Source of the DNA: Zoogloeaceae bacterium
Lineage (GTDB): Bacteria; Pseudomonadota; Gammaproteobacteria; Burkholderiales; Rhodocyclaceae
DNA length: 5,922 bases
NCBI GenBank assembly: GCA_031290535.1
Contig: JAITNI010000296.1
Span: 1 to 5,922, forward strand
Reading direction: 5' to 3'
The notes beneath the pieces are model-generated. The model ran no database searches. It saw only the letters and a program-made list of their open reading frames with translations, and was not told where the DNA came from. The translations under genes were made by a program, and so were the position numbers. Positions 1 through 5,922 of the stretch are shown here, one piece after another; the first letter of the stretch is position 1, and the number at the start of each line of letters is the position of its first letter.

Positions 1-2
1 AA

Positions 3-1040
3 CGGGATTGCGGCGGCCCAACCGCAGCGCTTGCCATTTTTGATGGCATTGAACGCCGTTTCGGTCAAGACCATCATCCTGCCGTTCGGGCGCACTATGT
101 CCATTCGCTCGTCGAAAAAGGCCGGGTTCAGGAAGCGCAGAACCCGGCAGCGGGTCTCGCCCTTTACGACGACATTATCCGGCGTTTTGATGCAGAAACG
201 GCTCCCGCCATCCGGGAGCAAATCATCCACGCGCTGTACCAAAAAGCCGCCATTGCAGGCGAAAAATCCGATTATCCAACCGCCCGCGCCCTCTACGAAG
301 AAATTGATCGGCGTTCCTGCGCGGACACTGCGCCAGAGGTGCGGGAAGCTGTAGCGCGAGCATATCGTGAAGAGTACACGCTTTTCCGTGATAAAAAAGA
401 GAGGCCCGCCGCCAACCCGGTTTGCGAAAGCATCCGGCAGCAATGGCGTGCACAGGCGCACGAAGACCCTTTGTCCTCCCGCGCTCTGGCTTATCTTGAC
501 GAATGGTTTGATGCCAAAGACTACCCGGATACGCAAAGTGATACGGTCGCGGCGCTTTACCATAGACTTGCGGTGGTGTTTTGGATAAAGGGCATCATGC
601 ACTTGGTTGAAAAGAACAACGACGAAACTCTGGCTGCGTTTGCCGTACTGGATCGCCGTTTCGGAAAGATCACGCATCCCCGGATTACAGACAGAACGGT
701 CGACGCGCTTTTTCGGAAGGCCAGGATTCTGCGCCAACAAGGCGATTTCGAGGCCGCATTGGCGATTTATGACGACATTGAACAGCGTGCGGGACGCCCC
801 ATTACCGGAAGTGGCGAATACCGCGATGGATTGATCGGGCGCACAAACCACGTGATCGCTCGGGTACTGCTTGAAAAAGGCCGAGTCCTGGAACAGCAAG
901 GCAAAACCGAAGCCGCCATTGTCCTCTATGACCAGATCGGACAGCGTTTTGGCTATCCTCACGCCTGGGTGCCCCAGGATGCCGTCGCCGAAGCCCTGAA
1001 AACTCGCGCTGCCGCCAAGGCGCGGTTGGCAGGGGATTAA
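3..1040 (+). CDS. TPR-like repeat protein, C-terminal part (5' end outside window)
   Basis: This frame is open from the first bases of the window to the TAA at 1038-1040, giving 345 residues with no upstream stop, so the true start lies to the left. The GTG at 339 is an internal valine codon (residue 113 of the visible part), because the repeat pattern continues unbroken upstream of it. A helix motif of the form A-x-A-[LI]-x-[YF]-D-x-I-x-x-R-F-G recurs near residues 8-21, 50-63, 94-106 (degenerate), 209-221 (degenerate), 251-264 and 304-317. Between these lie partner helices such as ALFRKARILRQQGDFEAA. Unit spacing is about 42-44 residues, with one 53-residue unit and a degenerate stretch around 107-208. 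This is the pattern of tetratricopeptide-type repeats, which form protein-binding superhelices. No catalytic motif is visible, and the missing N-terminus could carry a signal peptide or another domain. The partner and role are unknown. It converges on hicB across 59 bases. Confidence 0.85.
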   Translation, partial: RDCGGPTAALAIFDGIERRFGQDHHPAVRAHYVHSLVEKGRVQEAQNPAAGLALYDDIIRRFDAETAPAIREQIIHALYQKAAIAGEKSDYPTARALYEEIDRRSCADTAPEVREAVARAYREEYTLFRDKKERPAANPVCESIRQQWRAQAHEDPLSSRALAYLDEWFDAKDYPDTQSDTVAALYHRLAVVFWIKGIMHLVEKNNDETLAAFAVLDRRFGKITHPRITDRTVDALFRKARILRQQGDFEAALAIYDDIEQRAGRPITGSGEYRDGLIGRTNHVIARVLLEKGRVLEQQGKTEAAIVLYDQIGQRFGYPHAWVPQDAVAEALKTRAAAKARLAGD

Positions 1041-1099
1041 CGGCAATTGCCCGCAATTCCCTACGCGCTGCCGGGGGGCTTTGCCGCACACAACCGGAT

Positions 1100-1516
1100 T
1101 TACTCCATTGACAGCACAAGCCGCTTGCCCAATGCGGCGGCGGCGCGATCTAGCGCCCGCAGGGAAGGCCAGTGGTTCGGATTTTCGAGGCGTTGCGCGG
1201 CGGGCCATGAGGTATCAAGAGAACGCGCCAAATCGGCAAGGCTGCGATCTCCCCGCGCTTTTTTCACCAGCAGCGCCGCCTGTGTTTTGGCGTCTGGCGC
1301 GATGTAATGGACGTTCGGCAGACCGGGGGTCGGCTCGGCAATTTCAAAATTGTGGTTGATTTTGGTGTCCAGCATTCCCGTGAGCACTTCGGAAGCATTG
1401 AACAAGGCTTCTTCCAGCGTGTTGCCGTAAGTGAAGGTGTCTTCCATGTCCACAAACTGCACGAGGTAATTGCCTTCTGCGTCCTGTTCGATCTGGGCTG
1501 GATAGCGAATTTCCAT
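1100..1516 (-). CDS. hicB: HicB-family antitoxin with C-terminal DNA-binding domain
   Basis: The 138-residue protein is the antitoxin of a HicAB type II toxin-antitoxin pair. Residues 1-70 match the HicB fold: MEIRYPAQIE, then D-x-E-G-N-Y-L-V-x-F and G-N-T-L-E-E-A-L. Residues about 91-133 (SLADLARSL, SLRALDRAAAALGKRL) look like the helix-turn-helix DNA-binding domain typical of the longer HicB proteins, which neutralise HicA by binding and repress their own operon. The ATG start is well supported: GGAAAG, overlapping the TAA stop of hicA, forms a Shine-Dalgarno site just upstream, and only 9 bases separate the two genes. Such spacing implies coupled translation after hicA. In the helix-turn-helix, DTSWPAAQRLENP replaces the more usual V-S-x-x-x-V-x-R-L-x-x-P pattern, so target recognition may differ. 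The family call rests on sequence motifs; autoregulation is inferred from the family. Confidence 0.93.
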   Translation of the reverse strand: MEIRYPAQIEQDAEGNYLVQFVDMEDTFTYGNTLEEALFNASEVLTGMLDTKINHNFEIAEPTPGLPNVHYIAPDAKTQAALLVKKARGDRSLADLARSLDTSWPAAQRLENPNHWPSLRALDRAAAALGKRLVLSME

Positions 1517-1525
1517 GATCTTTCC

Positions 1526-1711
1526 TTATTTCAGTTTGACGCCGGTTTGACGGGCAATCGAGGATAACGTTCCGGGCGGCAGGTCATGTGTCCCATGAAC
1601 CGGGACGGGGACGCTCTGAGTGCCTTTCGTCATGATGTGATGACTGCCGTTGATGTGGTCAAGCCTCCATCCAGCGGCTTTAAGTTTAGCGAGGACTGTT
1701 TTCCCGTTCAT
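1526..1711 (-). CDS. hicA: HicA-family mRNA interferase toxin
   Basis: This 61-residue protein is the toxin of the HicAB pair. HicA proteins are small double-stranded-RNA-binding-fold ribonucleases that cleave mRNA and tmRNA on the ribosome and so halt translation. The family core is intact: MNGKTVLAKLKAAGWRL, then G22-S23-H24-H25, then VPVHG and DLPPGTLSSIARQTG. H24 is at the position of the catalytic histidine known in the family, so the toxin looks functional. I chose the ATG at 1711 because it gives the usual family length of about 60 residues. An in-frame GTG at 1771 would add 20 lysine-rich residues not typical of HicA. Neither start has a clear Shine-Dalgarno site, and weak toxin translation relative to the well-served hicB would fit a TA operon. 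The gene is first in the operon, in the usual hicA-hicB order. Confidence 0.93.
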   Translation of the reverse strand: MNGKTVLAKLKAAGWRLDHINGSHHIMTKGTQSVPVPVHGTHDLPPGTLSSIARQTGVKLK

Positions 1712-1822
1712 GAAGTCATTGTGTATCTTTTTTGATAGAAAGCAAAGCGTTTTTTTTAATCCATTTTCCACGCAAGGAAGTTTCCCGTTTGCTCTGAGTC
1801 TGGTTGTTGGGCGTGGTTCGGC

Positions 1823-1860
1823 AGGCTCACCACGAACGGAAAATTATGGGGCAGCTATAA
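1823..1860 (-). repeat. Dispersed repeat, left copy (inverted relative to 4536-4573)
   Basis: Bases 1823-1845 are the exact reverse complement of 4551-4573 (23 bases). Similarity continues with mismatches and a one-base gap to the TATA/GCTATA end at 1854-1860. The flank also forms a hairpin: CGTGGT at 1812-1817 pairs with ACCACG at 1829-1834 around an 11-base loop. It resembles the GTTCGTGGTGAGC-type palindromic repeats that I recall being scattered through several beta- and gammaproteobacterial genomes; that resemblance is from memory. Confidence 0.75.
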
Positions 1861-1863
1861 ACG

Positions 1864-1908
1864 CACCACGAACGGCAAAAATGTGAGAGTTTTCGGGAAT
1901 CGCTATAA
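1864..1908 (-). repeat. Dispersed repeat, degenerate second left copy
   Basis: CACCACGAACGG at 1864-1875 exactly repeats 1828-1839, 36 bases downstream and in the same orientation. Like the first copy, it is followed by an A-rich stretch and ends with GCTATAA (1902-1908; compare 1854-1860). The middle is longer and diverged. It is read as a decayed tandem copy of the same element lying directly in front of mutS. Confidence 0.5.
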
Positions 1909-1909
1909 A
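1904..1909 (+). promoter_or_regulatory. Probable -10 element of the mutS promoter
   Basis: TATAAA, in the context GCTATAAAATCC, lies 31 bases before the mutS start codon and resembles a sigma-70 -10 box. No good -35 hexamer is present 16-18 bases upstream (sequence around 1881-1887), so the promoter may be weak, may rely on an activator, or may be misassigned. The mutS start itself has no visible Shine-Dalgarno site; its leader is pyrimidine-rich. Confidence 0.4.
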
Positions 1910-1940
1910 ATCCGCCTTCCCCTTTTTTCCCGCCATCGTT

Positions 1941-4535
1941 ATGACTGCCCAAAAAACCTCCGAACCCGTCCGGCACACGCCGATGATGCAGCAATATCTG
2001 GCGCTGAAGGCGCAGCATCCAGACACTTTGCTCCTGTATCGCATGGGGGATTTTTATGAGATGTTTTATGCCGATGCCGAGAAGGCGGCGCGCTTGCTGG
2101 ACATCACGCTGACCACACGCGGACAATCCGCTGGACAGCCCATTCGCATGGCGGGCATTCCGTATCACGCGCTGGAAGGCTATCTGGGCAAGCTGGTGCG
2201 GCTGGGTGAATCGGTGGTGATTTGCGAGCAGATGGGCGACCCGGCCAGCGGCAAGGGGCCGATGGAGCGGGTGGTATCGCGCATCGTCACGCCCGGCACG
2301 CTGACCGACGCTTCCCTGCTGGACGAGCGCAAGGATGTCTGGCTGCTGGCGCTGGCCCGCGCCCGCCAGACGTTCGGGCTGGCGCGGCTCAATCTGGCTT
2401 CCGGCGCGTTCATTCTCACGGAAGTGCCGGAGGCCGACCTGTCCGCCACACTGGAACGCCTGCGTCCGGCGGAAATCCTGTTGCCGGAAAGTCTGGAACT
2501 CCCGTTTTTCGGGCGCGTCGGTTCATCCACCGCCGCGCAGACGCGCCGTCCCGACTGGCATTTTGAGGCCGAAAACGCCACGGCGCTCCTGTGCGCCCAT
2601 TTCAAAACGCATTCTCTGGCCGGGTTTGGCGCGGAGCATCTGGGGCCAGCGTTGGCCGCCGCCGGGGCGCTGCTTCAGTACGCGCAGGCGACGCAAGCCC
2701 GCGCCCTGCCGCATGTGGAAGCCATGCAGGTGGAAGAGGAAAGCCGCTATCTGGGGCTGGATACCGCCACGCGGCGCAATCTGGAATTGACGGAAACCCT
2801 GCGCGGTCAGGCCGCGCCAACGCTTTTTTCCCTGCTGGATACCTGCGTCACCAGCATGGGGGCGCGTTTTTTGCGCCACGCCCTGCACCATCCCCTGCGT
2901 GACCCGGAGATTCCGGCGGCGCGGCAGGCGGCGGTGGCGAATCTTTCGGAAGAGTACGGCCATCTCGCCAAAACACTGCGCGTCGCGCTCAAGGGACAGG
3001 CCGATCTGGAACGCATTGCGGGCCGCGTGGCGCTGATGAATGCCCGTCCGCGCGATCTTTCCGCCCTGCGCGATTCGCTCGCCGGTCTTCCCGCCCTTTC
3101 CGAACCGCTGCGACAAAACGCCAGTCCTTTGCTGACAGCACTGTGCGTCGATCTGGAAATTCCGGCGCAGGTGCTGGCCCTGCTTCAGTCCGCCATCGCC
3201 TCCGAACCCGCCGCCCTGTTGCGCGAGGGCGGCGTGATTGCGTCGGGGTTTGATGCCGAACTGGACGAACTGCGCGCCCTGAACGACAACTGCGGCGCGT
3301 TTCTCATGGACATGGAAGCGCGGGAACGCGAACGCACCGGCATCGCCAGCCTGAAGGTGGAATTCAACAAGGTGCATGGTTTTTATATTGAGGTCACGCA
3401 CGCCCACACCGAAAAGGTGCCCGACGATTATCGCCGCCGCCAGACCCTCAAAAACGCCGAACGCTACATTACCCCGGAACTGAAAACCTTTGAGGACAAG
3501 GCGCTTTCCGCGCAGGAACACGCGCTGGCGCGGGAAAAGCGGCTGTTTGAAGAGATTTTGACCCGCCTGCAACCCGAAGTCCGCCGGGTGTTGCGAATTG
3601 CCCGCGCCGTGGCGGAACTCGACATGCTGGCCGCTTTTGCTGATACGGCGCTCGCCCGCGACTGGCGGCAGCCGGAATTTACCGCCACGCCGGGTCTCGG
3701 CATTACCGCCGGGCGGCATCCGGTGGTGGAAGGGGAGATGGCCGCTTCGGGCGAAAACTTCATCGCCAACGATCTTGCCCTCACGGACGAGCGGCGACTG
3801 CTCCTCATTACCGGCCCCAACATGGGCGGCAAGTCCACCTACATGCGCCAGACGGCGCTGATGGTTCTGCTCGCCCACATCGGCAGTTTTGTGCCTGCCG
3901 AACGCGCCCTGCTGGGGCCGCTGGATCGCATTTTTACCCGCATCGGCGCTTCCGACGACCTCGCCTCGGGGCGCTCCACCTTCATGGTCGAAATGACCGA
4001 AGCCGCCGCCATCCTGCACCACGCCACGCCCATGAGTCTGGTGCTGATGGACGAAATCGGGCGCGGCACTTCCACCTTTGACGGGCTGGCGCTGGCCTTT
4101 GCCATCTGCCGGCACCTGCTGGAAAAAAACGCCAGCCTCACCCTGTTTGCGACGCATTATTTCGAGATGACCCGACTGGCGGGCGAATATTCCCGCTTTG
4201 CCAATGTGCATCTGGACGCCGTCGAACATGGCGAGCGCATTGTGTTTTTGCACGCTGTGGAAGAAGGCCCGGCCAACCAGAGCTACGGCATTCAGGTGGC
4301 GGCGCTGGCCGGAATGCCGTCCGGCGTGCTCAAAAACGCCCGCAAGGAATTGCGCGATCTGGAACAAAAAGCCGCCGACAATTCCCGCCAGCCCGACCTG
4401 TTCAGCACCCTCCCGCCCCGTCTGGAACCCGAACCGCACCCCGCCCTGGAAAAACTCGCCCACCTCACCCCCGACACTCTCACGCCGAGGGAAGCGCTGG
4501 AGACGCTGTATGCGTTGAAGGAAATGCTGGAATGA
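1941..4535 (+). CDS. mutS: DNA mismatch repair protein MutS
   Basis: Complete 864-residue MutS (E. coli 853), the mismatch-recognition ATPase that recruits MutL. The N-terminal mismatch-binding domain has GDFYEMF, with F38 and E40 corresponding to the E. coli Phe36/Glu38 that wedge into and contact the mispair. Connector and lever domains follow, then the clamp segment with [16 protein letters not shown] near residues 470-487. The ATPase domain carries Walker [10 protein letters not shown] at 625-633, Walker [14 protein letters not shown] with D704 and E705, and ATHYFEMT further on. Near the C-terminus, QPDLF at 817-821 matches the beta-sliding-clamp binding consensus, and the end ([16 protein letters not shown]) is the conserved C-terminal oligomerisation segment. 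All key residues are present. The ATG at 1941 gives the expected N-terminal length; Met15/Met16 are less likely alternatives. The gene stands alone on its strand, divergent from hicA and convergent with rdgC, and is bracketed by inverted repeat copies. Confidence 0.99.
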   Translation: MTAQKTSEPVRHTPMMQQYLALKAQHPDTLLLYRMGDFYEMFYADAEKAARLLDITLTTRGQSAGQPIRMAGIPYHALEGYLGKLVRLGESVVICEQMGDPASGKGPMERVVSRIVTPGTLTDASLLDERKDVWLLALARARQTFGLARLNLASGAFILTEVPEADLSATLERLRPAEILLPESLELPFFGRVGSSTAAQTRRPDWHFEAENATALLCAHFKTHSLAGFGAEHLGPALAAAGALLQYAQATQARALPHVEAMQVEEESRYLGLDTATRRNLELTETLRGQAAPTLFSLLDTCVTSMGARFLRHALHHPLRDPEIPAARQAAVANLSEEYGHLAKTLRVALKGQADLERIAGRVALMNARPRDLSALRDSLAGLPALSEPLRQNASPLLTALCVDLEIPAQVLALLQSAIASEPAALLREGGVIASGFDAELDELRALNDNCGAFLMDMEARERERTGIASLKVEFNKVHGFYIEVTHAHTEKVPDDYRRRQTLKNAERYITPELKTFEDKALSAQEHALAREKRLFEEILTRLQPEVRRVLRIARAVAELDMLAAFADTALARDWRQPEFTATPGLGITAGRHPVVEGEMAASGENFIANDLALTDERRLLLITGPNMGGKSTYMRQTALMVLLAHIGSFVPAERALLGPLDRIFTRIGASDDLASGRSTFMVEMTEAAAILHHATPMSLVLMDEIGRGTSTFDGLALAFAICRHLLEKNASLTLFATHYFEMTRLAGEYSRFANVHLDAVEHGERIVFLHAVEEGPANQSYGIQVAALAGMPSGVLKNARKELRDLEQKAADNSRQPDLFSTLPPRLEPEPHPALEKLAHLTPDTLTPREALETLYALKEMLE

Positions 4536-4573
4536 TATAGCGGTTTCCACAATTTTCCGTTCGTGGTGAGCCT
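4536..4573 (+). repeat. Dispersed repeat, right copy, abutting the mutS stop
   Basis: This copy begins immediately after the TGA stop of mutS (TGATATAGC). Its last 23 bases (4551-4573) are the perfect reverse complement of 1823-1845. The first 15 bases (TATAGC, then a variable C-rich piece) match the left copy with changes and one gap. Beyond 4573 a weaker match to the left flank continues to about 4584 if two bases are deleted. With the left copy it forms inverted repeats around mutS. Confidence 0.75.
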
Positions 4574-4581
4574 TCCACCTT

Positions 4582-4596
4582 GCCTGCCCCGCAGGC
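4582..4596. other. Perfect 6-bp stem hairpin
   Basis: GCCTGC (4582-4587) and GCAGGC (4591-4596) pair perfectly around a CCC loop. It is not followed by a T-run on either strand, so it is not a textbook intrinsic terminator. It is the first of several small stems between the convergent mutS and rdgC genes. Confidence 0.6.
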
Positions 4597-4610
4597 CGTT
4601 GAGCGGAAAA

Positions 4611-4656
4611 CGGTTTTGCGGCGCTGAAAGCGCAAACCGGCGTGGCTTTGTCGCCG
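4611..4656. terminator. Hairpin pair, candidate terminator of mutS and/or rdgC
   Basis: CGGTTTTGCG (4611-4620) pairs with CGCAAACCG (4631-4639), giving 9 base pairs with one bulged T. The loop region can alternatively close as GCGC-TGAAA-GCGC (4621-4633). A second stem, CGGCG (4638-4642) with CGCCG (4652-4656), is followed on the + strand by the T-rich TTTCGTTATT and overlaps the first by two bases. A smaller stem (CCGTT 4596-4600 with AACGG 4609-4613) precedes them. The position between two convergent stop codons suits transcription termination, but the T-tract is imperfect and runs into the rdgC 3' end, so the role is tentative. Confidence 0.4.
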
Positions 4657-4661
4657 TTTCG

Positions 4662-5582
4662 TTATTCCGCGCTCCGTTCCCCCCCCAGCGCTTCCAGCAG
4701 CGCCGGGATGAAGCGGACAAATTCTCCGCTCATGAGGGCGAATTCAGCCTCGAAGAGTTCTTCGGCGTTTTCGACGCCCTGTTCAACGTTCTCTTTCAAC
4801 ACATCCAAAAACGCCAGCCGCTTGATTTCGCCCTTTTCGGTCAGCACAAAGGAAATGCGGTTGTCCCAGGTGAGCGCCAGTCGCGTCGGAAATTTGCCGT
4901 TCGAGATGTGGGCGCGGATTTCTTCGCCGATGTGGTCGCCTTCCAGCGGGTGATGCACGTAGCGCACGGCGGCTTTTTCCTCATCCACCGATTTCAGCTC
5001 GCAGTCCCGGTCGACCGTAAATCCGGCGGGCGCGTCGCCGCTGACCAGACAGTCGGCCATCACGGAGACGGGGGATTGTTGGGTTTGCACCAGCGTTAGC
5101 GGCAAATCGTCCAGGCATTGCCGCAGATGTTCAAGCGCTTCTTCGGCCTTGATGAGACTGGGGGCATCGACGCCCAGCCAGCCATTGCGCGGGTCAATCC
5201 AGACGGCGGTTGTGCGGCGGCGGGTGAAGGCGCGGGGCAGGAATTCCTCCGTGACGCGCTCTTTCATGTCGCGTCGGGCTTTGCGTCCGGGCGGATAGCC
5301 CTGCTCAAGCGCCAGTTTTTCGGCGCGTTCCGAGACCTCCTGATTCACCACCGAGGACGGCAGCAGGCGTTGCTCGACGGCCAGCGTCAATAGCCATTGC
5401 CCGCCCACCGAATGCACGAGCGCCTCGCCATCCTCGGCGCGGGGAGCCACCCAGCCCCGCGACAGGGGTTCCTGGCTCGCGCAGGGATGAAAACGCCCGC
5501 CTTCCAGTTGGGCGTTGAGGGTTTCCCGGCTGATATTCCACGGCGCGGGCAGGCGATAGAGTTGCAGGTTTTTGAACCACAT
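4662..5582 (-). CDS. rdgC: Recombination-associated protein RdgC
   Basis: Complete 306-residue RdgC (E. coli 303). RdgC is a nucleoid-associated DNA-binding protein that forms a ring-shaped dimer around duplex DNA and restrains RecA, affecting recombination and replication-fork restart. The family pattern holds along the whole length: MWFKNLQLYRL at 1-11, FHPC at 31-34, GWVAPR at 43-48, LLPSSVVNQ at 73-81, FLPRAFTRRR at 114-123, VWIDPRNGWLGVDA at 127-140, AGFTV at 186-190, ELKS at 195-198, LALTWDNRISFVLTE at 235-249 and FEAEFALMSGEF at 277-288. F119 in LPRAF corresponds to E. coli Phe120, reported as functionally important. The ATG at 5582 is preceded by GAGG nine bases away, whereas the in-frame TTG at 5597 would overlap that ribosome site, so the ATG is the start. 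It lies 25 bases after trmB on the same strand and is probably cotranscribed with it. Confidence 0.98.
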   Translation of the reverse strand: MWFKNLQLYRLPAPWNISRETLNAQLEGGRFHPCASQEPLSRGWVAPRAEDGEALVHSVGGQWLLTLAVEQRLLPSSVVNQEVSERAEKLALEQGYPPGRKARRDMKERVTEEFLPRAFTRRRTTAVWIDPRNGWLGVDAPSLIKAEEALEHLRQCLDDLPLTLVQTQQSPVSVMADCLVSGDAPAGFTVDRDCELKSVDEEKAAVRYVHHPLEGDHIGEEIRAHISNGKFPTRLALTWDNRISFVLTEKGEIKRLAFLDVLKENVEQGVENAEELFEAEFALMSGEFVRFIPALLEALGGERSAE

Positions 5583-5600
5583 GCGATGTATCCTCAATAA

Positions 5601-5615
5601 GGTCAGGTCAGGTCA
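5601..5615. repeat. Tandem pentanucleotide repeat, GGTCA x3 (TGACC x3 on - strand)
   Basis: Three exact GGTCA units lie in tandem on the + strand, read as TGACC units in the transcript direction of trmB-rdgC. The TGA of the second unit (5608-5610) is the trmB stop codon. The third unit lies in the 25-base trmB-rdgC gap, upstream of the rdgC GAGG ribosome site. Confidence 0.85.
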
Positions 5616-5922
5616 GGGAGGGGCGGCGACAAAACACCAGATCCCACACCCCATGCCCCAGACGCAGACCGCGATTTTCAAACTTGGTCAGCGGGCGATA
5701 GTCGGGGCGGGGGGCGTAGGTTTCTGCGGTATTGGTCAGCGCGGGTTCGGCGGCGAGGACGTCCAGCATCTGCTGGGCATATTCCTCCCAATCCGTCGCG
5801 CAATGCAGGATGCCGCCCGCTTGCAGGCGGCTGGCGAGCAGTTTGATAAACGGCGGCTGAATCAGGCGGCGCTTGTGGTGGCGCTTTTTGTGCCAGGGGT
5901 CGGGGAAAAAAATGTGAATGCC
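5608..5922 (-). CDS. trmB: tRNA (guanine-N7-)-methyltransferase TrmB, C-terminal part
   Basis: The frame is open from the right edge of the window to TGA at 5608-5610, giving 104 residues, roughly the C-terminal 40-45% of a TrmB (E. coli 239 residues). TrmB uses S-adenosylmethionine to form m7G at position 46 in the variable loop of tRNAs. The visible part begins inside the signature [19 protein letters not shown], which contains the conserved active-site aspartate and basic tRNA-contact residues. It continues with the strand-helix piece [18 protein letters not shown] and ends with the diagnostic [20 protein letters not shown]. The N-terminal SAM-binding motif (GxGxG type) and the start codon are outside the window. 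No frame break is seen. It is followed after 25 bases by rdgC on the same strand, so a shared transcript starting to the right of the window is likely. Confidence 0.97.
   Translation of the reverse strand, partial: GIHIFFPDPWHKKRHHKRRLIQPPFIKLLASRLQAGGILHCATDWEEYAQQMLDVLAAEPALTNTAETYAPRPDYRPLTKFENRGLRLGHGVWDLVFCRRPSLT

Noticed and set aside
1042..1051. Palindrome GGCAATTGCC right after the TPR gene stop
   Set aside because: A 10-base palindrome leaves no loop and has no T-tract, so it is not a credible terminator. The 59-base gap between the TPR gene and hicB shows no other clear signal.
1750..1757. Run of eight T's on the + strand, possible intrinsic terminator
   Set aside because: No GC-rich stem precedes it, and it lies inside the hicA upstream region; it is more likely just AT-rich leader DNA of hicA.
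1700..1789. TTTCCCGTT at 1700-1708 and 1781-1789 as possible HicB operator half-sites
   Set aside because: They are nine-base direct repeats 81 bases apart, one of them overlapping the hicA start codon. HicB operators are usually closely spaced inverted repeats, so coincidence is more likely.
1712..1800. Search for a sigma-70 promoter for hicAB
   Set aside because: Several weak hexamer pairs can be drawn in this AT-rich stretch, but none has both a good -35 and -10 with 16-18 base spacing, so no site is annotated.
2523..4550. A 675-codon open frame on the - strand opposite mutS
   Set aside because: It lies antisense to an unmistakable mutS. Its composition (rich in G, R, Q and H) is what GC-biased third positions produce on the opposite strand, and it has no recognisable domain.
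4563..5099. A 178-codon + strand open frame
   Set aside because: It is antisense to the rdgC C-terminal coding region and the hairpin spacer. Its phenylalanine/valine-rich translation matches no family I know.
1..5922. CRISPR arrays, tRNA or rRNA genes, insertion sequences, prophage or integrase genes
   Set aside because: No regularly spaced repeats, cloverleaf sequences, rRNA motifs or transposase/integrase signatures were seen on either strand.

Overview
The window looks like an ordinary stretch of proteobacterial chromosome, most likely beta- or gammaproteobacterial. The MutS, RdgC and TrmB proteins are all of proteobacterial type. RdgC is essentially confined to Proteobacteria, and its N-terminus (MWFKNLQLYRL) and core motifs match that family closely. 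The DNA is GC-rich with strong third-position GC bias in mutS. The species cannot be named from the sequence alone.

Layout from left to right: (1) bases 3-1040, + strand, the C-terminal 345 residues of a TPR-like repeat protein whose start lies left of the window. (2) Bases 1100-1711, - strand, a hicA-hicB type II toxin-antitoxin operon, with hicA first and hicB 9 bases after it; it converges on the TPR gene. (3) Bases 1712-1940, an AT-richer spacer between the divergent hicA and mutS starts. It holds the left copies of a short dispersed repeat and a probable mutS -10 element. (4) Bases 1941-4535, + strand, a complete 864-codon mutS. (5) Bases 4536-4661, a structured spacer between convergent genes. 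It holds an inverted copy of the same repeat, beginning right after the mutS stop codon, and several small hairpins. (6) Bases 4662-5582, - strand, a complete rdgC. (7) Bases 5608-5922, - strand, the C-terminal 104 codons of trmB, which runs off the right edge and sits 25 bases upstream of rdgC in the same direction. A three-unit pentanucleotide repeat overlaps the trmB stop.

MutS (mismatch recognition) and RdgC (DNA-binding modulator of RecA) are both genome-maintenance proteins, but they are transcribed towards each other and are not one operon. trmB (tRNA m7G46 methylation) and rdgC are probably cotranscribed. HicAB is an independent accessory module. I found no convincing new multi-gene system. 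The most interesting features are non-coding: inverted repeat copies flanking mutS, the hairpin cluster downstream of mutS, and the tandem repeat at the trmB/rdgC junction.
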